Shown here in pieces: positions 33,699 through 46,624 of a DNA stretch of 64,000 nucleotides. Each line of letters begins with the position of its first letter. Within the stretch, counting starts at the first letter, position 1. The translations under genes and the position numbers were made by a program. This DNA is from Pholiota molesta (lineage: Eukaryota > Basidiomycota > Agaricomycetes > Agaricales > Strophariaceae), in the NCBI GenBank assembly GCA_014925825.1, contig JACGCK010000140.1:1-64000 (forward strand), in the 5' to 3' direction. The notes beneath the pieces are model-generated. The model was not told the DNA's origin. It searched no databases and was given only the letters and a program-made list of their open reading frames with translations.

Positions 33699-35018
33699 TC
33701 ATTGTGCAGAAGTGACAGAAGCGACTAAAGCGTCGCCAAACTCCTGCTGCAGTAGATCTTTTGGCCCGGACTCATGCTCCACAGCCCACTCATAGGCCTC
33801 CAATAACAGGGCGTCCGTCAGAGGCACGAAATGAGAGGTCAGCACGCGTATGATGTGCGTTACCCGGGATATAGCACTCCGTGTCGAATAGTCAATATCC
33901 TGAAGGATATTTCAGTTGACAAATCGATCGAATATGAATAGACAAATAGCACTCACATCATTTACGTTGGAATACACAGCTTCTGCGTCGAATCCTTCCT
34001 CTCCCTCTTGTTCGTTTTCTTTTACGTGTTTGCTTACCCATATGTAGCCGTTTAAACCGAGGATAAGATCAACGCCGCATGGTAAGGTCAAGAAATGGGA
34101 CTTCAGCCGTCGCACTAGAATAGGCGGAACCACAACTAATTGGCCATTTCGTAGCTAGTTCCAACTTTATCCAATCATATTCTGGGATAGTAGATTATTT
34201 CTCACATACCTTGCCGTACTTGAGAGAGCGCGTATGAAGCGACATAGCGCCGTCCGAAAAGAATGCCTGGACTTCGGCAACAAGGAGGTCCCTTCCTCAA
34301 AGAATCCGCGCATCTGCAATTCGTCGCTCTCGAGCTTACGGCGCTAGATAAATTGTACGCCAAATACGCTGTCAGTGAGTGACATGCTGGGAATGATGGA
34401 TATGCGACGGTGCCTACCTGCACTCCACCAGGTAGATTCACAGAGGATAACATTAGGACCGCGTCCTGTCGTGAATTGGCGTCGACCTTCCAACGGCGAG
34501 GTTGTACCTGTACGATGTTAATGATGCTCTACCGAACAAGTAAGTCTCGGGCGCTAGTGACCATACCTCCGTTATCCGTCCTACAACAAGATCACCCACT
34601 TCCGGGTTATATCTACACCGTAAAGTCCCTGTGTTTAGCAGATAACAGGCTTAGAATCTTTATGTCGTTCTTACCGACTTCGAATCGCGCGAACTGACAC
34701 AAGCTTGTTTACGCGCTCGATGGTGCCTGCGACAGATGCGATGACCTCGTCGTTATCCACATACGTCCCATGACCGCTGCCTCACCTCCTAGTCAGACGG
34801 GGTACTAGATTTTAGGAATATCGAATATTTCCACACCGCATAAACGCTTGGGAGGACGTCAGCGATTCGCCTGGGCACGTCAGCTTGTTGGGCCCTTGCG
34901 CGGCGAAATCTTCGAGCTCGTCCAAGTCCATGAGATCGTCCTTGACGTCGGGGTGATGCCGTGTAGAGTCATAGCTGGTTTCCGCGAACCGGGAGGGAAA
35001 GGAGGTGAAAGAGATCAT
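33699..35018 (-). CDS. RRP4: exosome RNA-binding subunit RRP4, about 317 aa, one-base frame break
   Basis: Exons 35018-34837, 34776-34675, 34612-34567, 34507-34418, 34343-34210, 34154-33957 and 33899-33699. Order: exosome N-terminal box ([20 protein letters not shown]), S1 domain ([16 protein letters not shown], then [18 protein letters not shown] and [13 protein letters not shown]), then the KH domain with the diagnostic [11 protein letters not shown]. The C-terminal helices contain [19 protein letters not shown]4 is one of three cap proteins of the RNA exosome, guiding RNA to the core in nucleus and cytoplasm. In exon 5 the DNA reads GAGGAAGGGACCTCC where GAGGAAGGG-GACCTC is expected. One G is missing at 34290-34292 (plus strand CCC), after which the frame ([19 protein letters not shown]) is again right to the end of the exon. 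Confidence 0.88.
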
Positions 35019-36256
35019 TCTGGCGTTGGGAGTGGGGTTCAAGAGAAATTATTGCTGATCGCGTTTGGCACGGCGCGTGATCTTCAGGTTAGGGTTTCCC
35101 ACACAGCGCGAGTGGCACTGTGGATCAGATTTTCACCAGAGGCTGGATCGACGCGATCGTCGTGAGCATCTCAGCTCCGGGTAACTCTAAAGTCGAACCT
35201 ACTGCTCTTCCAAAAGTGCTCTAGTAAGTCTCGAAATAGTACCTATATCATGCAGACATCGATATTCATTATTCTGAACTGTTCTTCCCACCAACTTCCC
35301 ACCGCTCATCCACAAATCACCTTGAAAATGACAAAGCTCATACATGCAGCCCGTACATGACGGTCATCATAATATAAGAATAAGCATAAATTAATCTCAG
35401 ATTTGTAGATGAAAGTAAGTTTGACTCTGGGCTCTACGTTATTGCATTCTCCAGAGAACGCCGGCCAAAGGATTCGTCCATAATTCGCAGGCGGGCAGAA
35501 AGGGGTTGAACTTTGCGAACGATGAATTCTCTCATCTAAACTGAGTTAGCCATCCTTCGAGACCATTTTAATGTGTAAATGGCGTACCATCACACTGCGC
35601 AGGACATGTCCGAAAAGTAAAATATACATTTTGAGTCAGTGCGCGGGCTACCATAACTAAATCTGCTGGGAACGCTCCGAATCATCTGATGCTTAACTCT
35701 GAAAGGTACGCATTACAATTAAATTTCGGGTAGGAGTGGAGACATGTTACTGGCAGTATTAGGCTAGCTCAGCTGCTGCCAACTGCCATACTTGAACATT
35801 ATCAAAAGGCTCCTTGGTAGCTCGTGATCATTTCAATTAGAGTTCCCGGAAACTTCATCAGTAACTTGGCTGTTGCTCTTAGGAGGTGGATCAGAAGAAA
35901 CCAAAAGAACATAAATCCGTTTTTTGAGGGAGTTGTCTCTATACTAGTTCCGGTCATGGTAACGAGATAAGAAGCAACAATAAATAAGACACAAAACTCT
36001 AGTAAGGTTTTGGGGCCAGAAAGAAATACGGAGACAAAATGGTATGCTACATATAAATATTACAGCAATAAATAGCTGCCTGATATACACGATGTGTTAA
36101 GCAAGCAAATGGAAAGGAGAGTATGTGGCAATGCTCGAGGTTCAATTCTAACATAACAAGACCCATTGGTTTTTGAGATGATACGCGTCGATGCCAGTGA
36201 TCCGTCCATTTAGGGACGTTAGCCACCAATTCGACGAGCGCTATGACGGCTGTCAA
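35019..36256. other. intergenic, no supported gene
   Basis: About 1.2 kb of AT-rich sequence. A 105-codon plus ORF near 34848-35165 is the antisense shadow of RRP4 exon 1. Nothing else stands out. Confidence 0.5.
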
Positions 36257-36756
36257 TTACTTGTAAGAGAGGAAGTAAGCTGATAGCGCAGGAAGGTCGT
36301 TCGAGCCAGCGTCCGAGTAGCCCTGTCGCCTGGACCCGTTAAACTTGAGGACAACGACTGGTCCACACCAGGCCTTCTCAGCAGCTCCGGAGGTGATGTG
36401 AAAGATAGAGCGGTTCACGGGGGTCCCTTTTTGAAGTTGTTGCGGCGCATACCAAAGGTGGAGGGGGAAGCGCAGAGGCTCCCCATTTAGGCCTTCGGTA
36501 AGGACCAAAGACGATACTTGGGTGCCTTCAAAGTAAGCGTCAAGAACGGGGATGGGGCACATTCCCTGAGAGGCTTTTGTGGGTGGTCGGCAGTCAACAG
36601 TGATAATTTTAGGGCGTTCTGTGAAATGTAGTCGCGTCAGTTCATACGTGATATTGAGAGGTTCCTCTGAGGAGCTGACTGACCATCTTCCGGAGAGAAC
36701 AGAATAGCGGAAACTGTGACGAATTGGGGCTCGGCAGGGGGTGGAGTGGCTATCAT
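36257..36756 (-). CDS. small conserved-looking protein, 120-145 aa, unknown function
   Basis: Two exons, 36756-36684 and 36618-36257, join in phase to 145 codons. It begins MIATPPPAEPQFVTVSAILF, continues SPEDERPKIITVDCRPP and DAYFEGTQVSSLVLTEG, and ends WCGPVVVLKFNGSRRQGYSD, NDLPALSAYFLSYK. The intron (GTCAGTCAGC ... TTTCACAG) is in frame with a longer unspliced ORF, but only the spliced version reads as one protein. Compact alpha/beta composition, no signal peptide or membrane segment. I recall similar uncharacterised proteins in mushroom genomes but cannot name a family. Function unknown. Confidence 0.65.
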
Positions 36757-37737
36757 GTTGACATTGTAAGCACTTGGTGGGCTTTGCGCAGGGATGCATT
36801 CTTTCCGGTGACGGGGCCAGTCCTATATCGACGCTATGGTAAGCAGAGCTACTAATGCCCTACATGACAGCATACGCACAGAATGAATATGCTCTGGCGA
36901 GCAATACCACGCGCTTTGGCATCGACTGCACCACATGGATGTCGGGCGGCAACAAAGGGTGCACGGGTGGTTGATGAGTGGGACGGCGTGCATTGCGAGT
37001 CAATGGGCAAAGAACAGAGAACGCGAGGAGGTGAGATGAACTTCAGACCATGATTCTTGCTCCTTTAAATGCACCAGACTAAATGTCGGTCCGTGTGTGC
37101 GAATTTACTGAAACTTGGAAAGATCAGGATTCGTTGACCACTTGGGCCAAACGTCGAATCTTGAATCTATTTGAATCACGATGATTGTTTGCGCGATCAT
37201 TTCTCCAGAAAAGTAATTAGTTGCGCGGACAAACTGGGTTCAGGCACCCACTGAGATTGACGGGCCCAAATAAAGACCCGTCCCAACAAAATCGGGATCA
37301 ATGAGATAGTCAACACATATCGGTTATGTAGCTCAGCAAGCGGATTGTCGGTTTGGTTTATGTACAAAGCGCCTGCATGCCAGGCTTCTGGCTACGGCCA
37401 CTCTGACAGCTTAGCGAGACGCGTACTCATCCGGACACGGAGGCCGGGAAGCTGGCGCTGGCGCGCTTGACAATGATGATTTTTCTATGCTTGAAAAAAC
37501 AACAAACTTCCATGGTCACAATATCCAATTTGCGCTATGACGAAGGTTCCATTCACTAACCGTAGCCTTTCCTTGTCGCTAAACTATAGCAACTTGGAAA
37601 AATAAAAAAGAATGTGATCGTATCCAAATCCCGCTGCCAGAAATCACGTTTCATGTTGGGGATGTTTGGCGCCGAGAACATCGGCCCCGCTGGCTAAGAC
37701 TGAAGAAGCTGAAAACTGAAGTACTTAGTGAAGAATA
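36757..37737. other. divergent intergenic region
   Basis: About 980 nt between a minus-strand and a plus-strand gene. No ORF worth reporting and no clear TATA box. Confidence 0.5.
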
Positions 37738-37950
37738 ATGGCAAATCCCGACGCGATTCCCGTGCGGCATCCTCTCTGCTACCAACCCAAGCCCATACAT
37801 TCCTTCAACCTATCTCTTTTGACCTCAGAGCAGCTTCGGAGGGCTCTCAAACCTCCTGATCATCCTGACACTCCAGTTAGTATGTATGCTGCTTACCTCG
37901 CTGCTGCACGGGCGGCTGCGCCGACCGTATACGACATTATCGCTTTATGA
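37738..37950 (+). CDS. possible 70-aa small protein
   Basis: A single-exon frame: MANPDAIPVRHPLCYQPKPI, then SLLTSEQLRRALKPPDHP, ending AAPTVYDIIAL. It has an amphipathic helix-like middle and normal coding composition, and lies in a gap of about 1.6 kb between two supported genes. No family is recognised. It is short, so chance cannot be excluded. Confidence 0.4.
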   Translation: MANPDAIPVRHPLCYQPKPIHSFNLSLLTSEQLRRALKPPDHPDTPVSMYAAYLAAARAAAPTVYDIIAL

Positions 37951-38230
37951 TATACAGGTTCTCCTTCCGATCCTTTGTTAAATACAAAAATCTTGCTAGA
38001 TCCAGAGGTCATTAGTGATAAAAAAAACTCCAAAAATACTGGTATATTAAATTGCCCTATCAAATTTCTTCATTGAGTGCTAGCTTATGTATGGAGTGCG
38101 TAGAATAAAAATTGTATTGTACCCGTGTGCTCCCATACCTGTTGGTAATTACGATCTATGCACATAGGTACCACGTCGCGCTATGCACATTCAAGCACTT
38201 CTCCAACATTCAGGAGCCTGCCCGGCGGGC

Positions 38231-38254
38231 CCGGTCGACACCGGTGCCGACCGG
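38231..38254. promoter_or_regulatory. 24-bp near-perfect palindrome upstream of RBM8A
   Basis: CCGGTCG-A-CACCGGTG-C-CGACCGG: the two outer 7-mers and the inner 8-mer are exact inverted repeats; only the A/C pair breaks symmetry. It lies in a small GC island 92-115 nt before the RBM8A ATG. CGG/CCG half sites resemble Zn2Cys6 factor targets. Confidence 0.45.
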
Positions 38255-38345
38255 CATCACCAGCTTAGGCGAGCCGAATTCTGTGTGACGAAGTGTGACA
38301 CCCTCTGTTCAACCACACCTACACTTCCATTACAACTTTGCCAAG

Positions 38346-39065
38346 ATGTCCGACGATGAGATGGCCATTGACGATAGTATGTCCTATTGCAGAAATTATG
38401 ACCAGTACTAATAATTGAATGCACATTTTGAAAGTTGCGTCCGGAGGCGCCGTAAGAAGGAGAGGCAGAGGCTTCCAAAGGACAGGTAATCCAGTTCTAC
38501 GCGTCTATTGAAGTTTCACTAACGGTGAGTGATGCAGGACATCTCGAGGAGGAGCCTGCTGCAGCAGAAATCACGTACGATCGCGTCGAGAGCACGAAGG
38601 ATGACACTAGGGCTGCACGGTGTACGGCATTCCAAAGATATCACTTTGATTTACTGACATTGTATTTCAGCCGTTGAAGGATGGATTGTCCTAGTAACCA
38701 ACGTCCACGAAGAAGCCACGGAGGAGGATGTCCAGGATAAGTTTGCAGAGTTTGGAGAGATTAAGAATCTCCACCTGAATCTTGATCGACGGACGGGTTA
38801 TGTGAAGGTATGCAGCCGCAATTCTTGTTGGATTTTCTGGTTTTGATCTTGGTGTCCTTTTCATCTCCAATGTCTATAGGGTTACGCACTGGTGGAATAC
38901 GAAACCATGACAGAAGCACAGGCCGCAATCGAGGGTGCATCGGGTACACCTTTGCTAGAGCAAGTCATTCAATGCGACTACGCCTTCGTCCGACCGCCAC
39001 CTACTGGACCCAAAAAGGGCAGACCTGCACGCGGACGTAGCGCCAGCCCCAATCGTCGGAGATAA
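38346..39065 (+). CDS. exon junction complex core protein RBM8A/Y14, 162 aa
   Basis: Exons 38346-38376, 38435-38485, 38538-38621, 38671-38807 and 38880-39065 join in phase. An acidic N-terminus ([10 protein letters not shown]) is followed by a basic stretch ([11 protein letters not shown]), the Y14 signature [20 protein letters not shown], and one RRM: RNP2 is VLVTNV, RNP1 is KGYALVEY. The C-terminal tail is Arg/Ser-rich ([14 protein letters not shown]), like the RS tail of Y14. With Mago, Y14 locks eIF4A3 on spliced mRNA upstream of exon junctions. Length matches the family (about 160-175). The frame is clean. Confidence 0.92.
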
Positions 39066-39324
39066 TTCTGTAGCTTTTGTACACGTTTCTCATTATTGCC
39101 TGTAAATACACCCCGACACTCCGATGTATTGACGCTATACGATTAATTGAATCGTACGTGTTTCCAGAACTTCTTAACCCAAAGTTTAAAGGACTTGTTT
39201 GTAAGTAGTGATTATGTTCGGGTGTTGAAATCTTTTGAGCTGGCGGAATTTTTTTCGCACGGTATCTCTTTCGCGCCTCACCGCAACGTTCAACAGGCTG
39301 TAGCCTTGCCGCCCGCCGCACACA

Positions 39325-40338
39325 ATGGCTGGAATCACTTCTGTACACTCTGATAGCGAAAGCTCAACCAAGGTCACATCGAAAGCAAAGGACAAGCCTG
39401 CGGCGCTGGATAATGCGGCCGCATCTGGTGATGAAAGTCAGGAAGAAGACGGCAGCGAATACGAGATAGAGGAGGTTCTCGACGCGAAACGCGGCTTTTT
39501 CCCAGATGTATGTCCCTTTTCTGTCGTGGTTACTTGCGCTTTGATGCTTATGACGCGCTTTGACGCGCCCAGGGACGTATGGGCTACTTCGTTAAATGGA
39601 AGGGCTATGACCATTCGGAGAACAGTTGGGTGGATGAGTTAGATGCTGGGTAAGTTCTGGGACTGTCTACATCTTCTCGGCTTACCATTTGTATAGAAAT
39701 GCGGTCGATCTCGTGAATGAGTACTGGAGTAAGAACCCAGCTAAGAAAAAAGCGGCGGCTCTCCCACCCAAGAAGTCCCCAAAGAAAGCTCGCAAATCAG
39801 CAGGAGAAGAGACGTCTGATGCTGACGCTTCTGCCACAAGAAAGCGTGCCCGTAAATCGTCAACCAAGAAATCAGGCAACGACGAAGAAGATATGGATGT
39901 CGATGAAGCTCCGCCCAAGAAAGCGAGAAAGAGCTCTACCCAGGTTTCGAAAGTGAAAGCTCGAGCGCCAGAAACACCGGAAGTGGATGAACCAGTGATC
40001 GGCAATATGAACGATTACATGCATATGAATAATTGGGAACCGCTGGTCAAAACCGTGGATACCATCGAGCGCAGGCAGGATGGCGTTTTGTTCGCGTATT
40101 TCACATTGTACGTTCTTTGGTTTTGCGAGGAAAACTGGAGGTTTGTTCTTATTCTCTTGATCTACAGGACAACTCACGAAGCTGTGATGGAAAAACTGTA
40201 TATTTGCAAGCAGCGCTTCCCTCAAAAAGTAAGCCCCGTTGAACGTTCAAACGCTTTATCGACTTACCATTGTCACAGCTGCTCGATTTCTACGAAAGCA
40301 ACTTGAGATGGAGAACCATTGAGGAAGAAGCCCAGTAA
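39325..40338 (+). CDS. heterochromatin protein 1 (chromo + chromoshadow), 263 aa
   Basis: Exons 39325-39507, 39573-39649, 39697-40107, 40168-40228 and 40279-40338. The chromodomain spans about residues 46-105 (SEYEIEEVLDAKRG, MGYFVKWKGYDHSENSW, NAVDLVNEYW); its cage residues are the Tyr of EYEI and the Trp and Tyr of KWKGY, which in HP1 bind methylated H3K9. A Lys/Arg/Ser-rich hinge (PKKSPKKARKS, RKRARKSSTKKS) carries likely nuclear signals and DNA-binding charge. The chromoshadow domain (NWEPLVKTVDTIERRQDG, MEKLYICKQRFPQKLLDFYE, NLRWR) gives dimerisation. It is the reader of silent chromatin, the fungal counterpart of Swi6/HP1. It starts 260 nt after RBM8A on the same strand. Confidence 0.92.
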
Positions 40339-43300
40339 ATTGCTTTAGGTTTCCCTGATCCTCGATTGAAAGCTCTTTCCGGATCTTATCTTTCCATCTT
40401 TCTTGCCAGACTGTTCGGGAAGTCGTCTGAGTTGATTTCTCCTACGTCTATATTTTTAATCATTTGAACTTTTGTACTTACTTCAGCATTGTTTTCCGAT
40501 ACTCTATATATTTATGCTCCAAAACTTGGGTCTTCGCACCCTTGACAAACTGACGCTCCCGCTTGACGCGATGACGCGATGAACACACTCAGTTGCTCGC
40601 GCCTTGTCTAAACAACAAGAAACAATTGCAGATTATTCCGTTCATCGTCACGGTGGGTGGTTTGCTTTTCGTTCTTAGCTACTGTGCTGATGACCAGCTT
40701 GTCGTTTATCAGAACCTTGTTACTAGACTCCCGTTGCATCAAGCTCTGGACAAATTTCAATCAATCCTGAGTCCCGCCACATTCACACGCACATTCCGTT
40801 AAGATATCCTTTTTGTGAACGGCAAGCTCTGGCAACCCGGAAGGGATTGCGCCAATGTTCACTTCCCGTCATCGTAACGCGACCGTTCTCGTCCTCGTTT
40901 CTCACTGTCGGCAGCCCGTACCTGACTTCCGTACACGCACAGACACGCACTAGTTGAGGCCCTCCCAAGCCACTTCACCTGCACCTGAATGAAGGGACCG
41001 ACTATTTCCCGCTATGGTCTCGTACACGCGGGTCGCGCAAGGGACACCCTCGGGCCTCGATTAGGCAGATATGGCAGTGGCTTCCTCGCTCGCGTGATGC
41101 AGACGATCGCCCAAGGGGGACAGAAGGAATCAAGCTTTCTTGAGTCCGGGATTTTCGTGGATGGCTTGAGGGTCGATGGTGGGGCAGATGCAGGGCACAA
41201 AGTTGATTCAGCCTTCGGTCAGACTCGGCCTACATATGCCATCTAAAACGGGAGCGGGAGCAAAACTGAGCAAAGTGAGCTGCTTGGTTCGGTTACTCGA
41301 CCTTCAAAACCGATTGGTGATGTCGCCCATTTATTATTTCCATCAGATATACTTATTGGGCGCTATATACCATGCGACGGTATGCGTTGGTCGGCGCAAG
41401 CTTACAGTAGGTCTTAATGAAGCTCTCACACCGGATTCAAGGGTTCATGAGGGTTCATGACATGGGTACGTAGTTAAATTTACAGCTTTGACGCTGGCGA
41501 AATCTTTTGAGCTTGATGTGCTGCATCAATCGCTGCGTCATGACATGGGTATGTTCAACATCAAATAGTCTTCAGCGGCACACTTGATCGGTGCCGCCTG
41601 TCGTCTTATTGTTTTCTGTAGAAAAGGGTCAGTTGAGCCAGGTTAATCCTCACATGGCCTCGGATATCAGGTATCCACAGAGCTTATTTCGTTCCCGTTA
41701 TATACGGCAAACTTTTCCCTTTTCATTGGTTTCAGAAAATGAAATTGTACGCATTGCAACGCAGTGGTGTATATTTATCAGGACTTCATGCACACACCAC
41801 ATTTGGATCACTGTACGAAGTAATCATTAGCAGGGACCTACTTGTCGTGGCCAATGTTTAGCTGAGCGCGAAGCATTCACAGTAAGTACAATCTGTCTGA
41901 GATAATTAAAATAAGATGCTTTCCGTTATCCAAACGTATTCATTCGCGCGAGTTTGTCTCATGTCAAGCTTGATTTATTGGATCAGATGAGCCATGAGCT
42001 CTTCATCCCTCTTGACACCCTATTTACGGAGAGTTTACGTTCTAGAAATTAATAACCGCGTCAACAGGCTGAAGGAACTCATTTTCGCTCCGCCAAAGTC
42101 ATATACTTATGGAACTAGAAGAGGATCAGTAGTCCTTAGACATAGCCTGAGCTACTAATACTCTACGTCATGTTGCTTAATCAAAAGAACCAAGAGGATG
42201 GAGATTTAAAGAGAAGTAAAGCTCATCTGTATGTCTGCAGATATAAGATTAGATAGTCTTTTCGAAGGGCGCTGGAGTATCATATGTAAAGGAAGTTCAA
42301 TTAGCCTCGGATCTCGGGCATATGCACATGTCCTTATACAGCTGAGCAAGCTGTATGAATACTTAGAAATATTTTATCAGCCACACAGATCTCCGTGGAC
42401 GGAATCGACATTACTTACCGTAAAAGAGGGCGCAAAAATCTACTACTTCTGCGATGAGGACCGGTGAGCCGATGGGTATTGTCAATAGCCATGGGGAAGC
42501 AGCCAAGGAGTAACGGAGATGTCTAGTGCAATCCATATTAGAAAGAAGCTCCGTCTGGCCAACGTTAGGAGACGAAATGAATGCACCAAAGGGATAGCAG
42601 AGGATAGATGGGCTTTGGTCGTCAGGAGCGCGGATATCGGCTGTGATGGGAACTTCGGGGCATTTCTCACATCAGTGGCATGTAAATGCAGAAGAGACTG
42701 TCCGTTATTCGTCCTTAAGAGGCAAGGTGTAAGTGCTTTAGTAAATCCAAAGCTTAAATTGTGGCTTCTTTAGGATGGTAATGCGTATATCATGTTAATT
42801 ACTGATTGGAAATGATTTGGACAAGGAACGCAATTGTTACGATACCCTTCCAAGTTTAATGCCTGCCTGTGGAGACGCTTCCGCGCTTGTCAGTAAAGAG
42901 AGCACTATGTACTCATAAAGCTTCTAAACTAATCCTAGTACAATTGCACCATATAGCTGGAGCTGCAATATATGCTCTGGTGCGGAAAGTATTGACGGGA
43001 CAAGCGATGCCACTGTTCGGCAAACACAATCGTCCATCCCAAAATTTCAGGACCTCATATCCATGCTACTGCTATGCAAGAGCGTCCTATTGGTGGGGTT
43101 TATCTCAGATTTTACGTTATATAAATTATGGTGCAGGCTAAGAATCGACTAAGACTGAGCATGATGAACATCACCGACGGTGTCTCCTGAATTTCTGACA
43201 TGATTGTTGGTAGCCACGACAGGCTGCAGCTTCGGGATAGATTACGAGACTGAACCTCGATAGGCACCTAGCTTTCTTGGTGGTCCAGGTAGACAATCAT

Positions 43301-46300
43301 GGGCCACACCTGTCGATATGATTCAGTGATACAGCGAGCACTGCGCGAGCATCTACTCTTGTCATTCCATTTTTTGCATCGGTTCCGGTAAACTGTACCC
43401 GTGTATCAGATTAGATTATTAAGGGGTCCGTTGTTCGATATCCCAGGATATCCCATGCTTCTTGACTTAAGCTTGACGGCGGTAGACAGGTGGTACACCC
43501 CTGTGAATCACCCAAACCACTGTTCAATGTCTAGCCGTCAGTGGACCAAGCTGTAAGTAGGGTCAGTTATTGGCGATTCGTATCCTGATGGCCTGTTTTA
43601 TTGAACCTTGTCTAACCGAAGACAGATTCGGTTGCTGACACGCTTATCTCAATTGAATGTGCGCGATTATGTAGAGCTCAGATCTGCTCAGATGCAGCAG
43701 TCAGATGCCCGCTGGACCTGCGAGCGCGCCAAAGAATTGAGTGATAGAGACCGGGGCATCAGTAATACGTATCTGATAAACTTCTAGGAGCTTTCAGCCT
43801 TCCACATTTGCATTCCTGAAGAGGCTGCCAGCAGACCACGGATACTGTAGTCACTGTGAAAATCAAGTGATAATTATCTTTAGCGCACGAGATGAGGTAA
43901 AGGTAGTCCTCCGGGTTTAGAAGTTACAGCATTCAAATATTCACAATTGATGGAGACTAGTATCTTTACTAGTCATTCAACTTGATGTATCAGATTAAAA
44001 GGTCCAGCAGCGCGGATACTCGCATAGGACTTGGATGGGACTTATGTTCTGATTCATTTAAAATACAGGTAACTTACCTATGTATCATTGACATCCAACA
44101 TCAAAATCAAGGTACCAGTTGACGCTTGTTTGCTCTTGTGGGACACCTTATCCGACTCTAAGGTAAAAGCCATCTTAGAAACAAAGAGCAACTTGAGATT
44201 GTGAACTGCCAAGCAGTTTTAAAAGCTTCCGCTCAATATTCACTTAGGGTTACTCGTCAAAGCTATGTAAGATTCATTGAGTTGGAGCATTTTGTATACG
44301 CACCAAATAAGCACTCTCCAATTCTTTCATTTACGGACGATCATTGACACCTTGAGCCTATCGACCACGCTACGGTCATTTATAATGTGATATGCCACGT
44401 TTCCTGGGAGGAAAGCTGTGGTAAACTGGTCTGGCTCAACGGCGAACTTGTGCGCTTACGTTTTCAAAGAAGTTGGACGCGGCCAAGCCTCGGGCCCGAA
44501 GTGGGCATGATCAGATAGATCTGAGCTTGCATTCCGCGATCTCCAATGAAACGACTCAATGCCGACTCTGTCAGATCGCATTGAGCCGCACCAAAAAAAT
44601 GAGGTCAACTGCCGTCAACATCATTGACAACGCAACAGTGGTGGGGGCATGGAGCAGATCTGTTGTCCGAAAAGATCGGTGTACGCTAGATTGCCTGAGC
44701 ATGATATATTACATAGGCCTGGACTGCGTTGGGACTGTGAGCCTTTTCTCTTTGCCTTGCCATCAGTTGAGTACAGTCATTCAGAATCGAGTTAGGTCTC
44801 GATATCAAGACCCTTTTGTCCATGGATGGCCGTTTCGAAATCTATCTACCGGTATGCGAGACTTAAGTATTATAGTTATACATGACTCTCATTATGCTTG
44901 AATTTGCAATGAAAAAAGGAACTTTTCAAGATCGGGAAGCGGAATCATAACAGATCCTAGAAAATCAAGGTGAGAGCTATCGTTACTTAGTAGGGGTTAC
45001 AAGCACATATCGGCGTAGGTTTTTGGAAATAACGATCAATAGCCCTTTCTCCGAGTCTCCGGAGATTTGCACTCGACGAGCTTTACATGTACACAGGGGA
45101 TAGTTTGACAGAAGAACGCGATGGTGAAACTGCGCGTAGACGTAGCAGAGTAATCGAACACGCATTTCGACGTCAATCGAAGCCCGATGCATACATCAAA
45201 TTTCAATTTCCTGTGATCGAGAACTTGCAATGCGCAGGCTATACCCACCCAAATTGCGGCATAGCTTTGAAATATTAATCTCTCGCCAGTTTATGCTTTT
45301 TGAGTGGTCGTCGCCGAGGTATGCAGAGCCCCTTTCACGGATTAATACAAAGCCATCTCTGAGCCAGACAATGCAACCATGGGCCCTTGTCGAGATGGCA
45401 TGAGGTGTGGTAGAAGGAAAAATCGGCAAAGATGGTGACGGAAGATTTAAGCTAGAGAGTAGCGCGGTGAAAGCGTGGCAGACCATAGCCAAAGCGACCT
45501 CGCAGCCGCCGCATGCTCGGGGAGGTAATAAATAGAAGCAGAGAACGCTGGTCCGAGTCGGCTGCACATGATTCTCGTTAACGATGCATCGGTGCGATCA
45601 AAGTCATCGTAGGGCTTACAAGTCGACGAAGACCCTAGGGCCTATGTATAAGCGGGGCTCCGTCGGTTCCGTTGACGAACTCATCATGATCATGAAGGGT
45701 TTAGACAACCTCAGCACTGACGATGTGTCTAGAAATTGTGAATGCAATGTGAATGGCGAACGTCGCGAAGAAACCCTTTGGGCTGGTATTCTTGCCGAAG
45801 GCCCGAAATGCCGGCGTAGTCTCTTCCACAAGACTAAGACTTCGTTGAAACTAAAACTTTTATGACGCCTTGCAACGTCGTAGTCTCGGACACCCAGCCT
45901 CTTCGGGACAATCAAGCTTCGCAATTTGAGTAAAGTTGTAGCAGCTCCGTAACTCACATGGCGGTTCCCAGAAACGTGGTACTTAGATCTCGAAGTGCGA
46001 TGTGGCCCCGGAGATATGTGGTGCTATCGATCGTCGCGCATCTTCTCAGAATTAGATGCCACCGCTTGGGAGATCTTCCTTGAGTTAGCGAGCGACGAAG
46101 TAAAACAGCTAACACTCACGCCGGCGCTCCATAACCGAGAGAATCCAGGCCGAGAAATAGAGAATCGTATCTGTGGGGAGGCGCACGTCCTCCGTCCTCG
46201 CTGGCGTCCACGTCTCGTCGCTTGGGAGGGCGGTATAGACAGTAGCGCCGCGCGCCTCTCCTCCGCTCAAACCCCGGTGCCCGAATACAATGCCAAGTTG

Positions 46301-46624
46301 ACGTCTATTTGCCCTTATGGGACCACCGCCACAACCATTGCGAGTAATTAATCCTATCTACCCTGCATATGCACTTCCAAAAAGCATGTACCAAGGAACA
46401 CCCAAGGAACACCGACAACGACAACAGAAAAGAAAAAGAAAAAAGGAAAGACAAAAAAGAGACCACAATAAATAAGCACGTATGTGCACGTAAACACGAC
46501 AGCTAAATAATATCAATCATCTCGGGGTACAATACTTATTTTAAATTACTCCTCCTCCGGCGCCAAAAAAAGAGACGAAAACGGGCAACCGCACCTCCCT
46601 CCCTCCCTCCGAGTCCGCACGGAC
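40339..46624. other. 6.3 kb AT-rich gene-free stretch
   Basis: No ORF over 142 codons, none with recognisable motifs, and no splice-linked set of frames. Longest candidates (44473-44901 plus, 45196-45567 minus, 45995-46351 plus) read like random sequence. A 14-nt direct repeat TCATGACATGGGTA occurs at 41455-41468 and 41538-41551. It may be old transposon debris, but no transposase or LTR is visible. Confidence 0.5.

Noticed and set aside
33431..33715. 94-codon plus-strand ORF
   Set aside because: Overlaps the end of RRP4 on the other strand and has random-looking composition.
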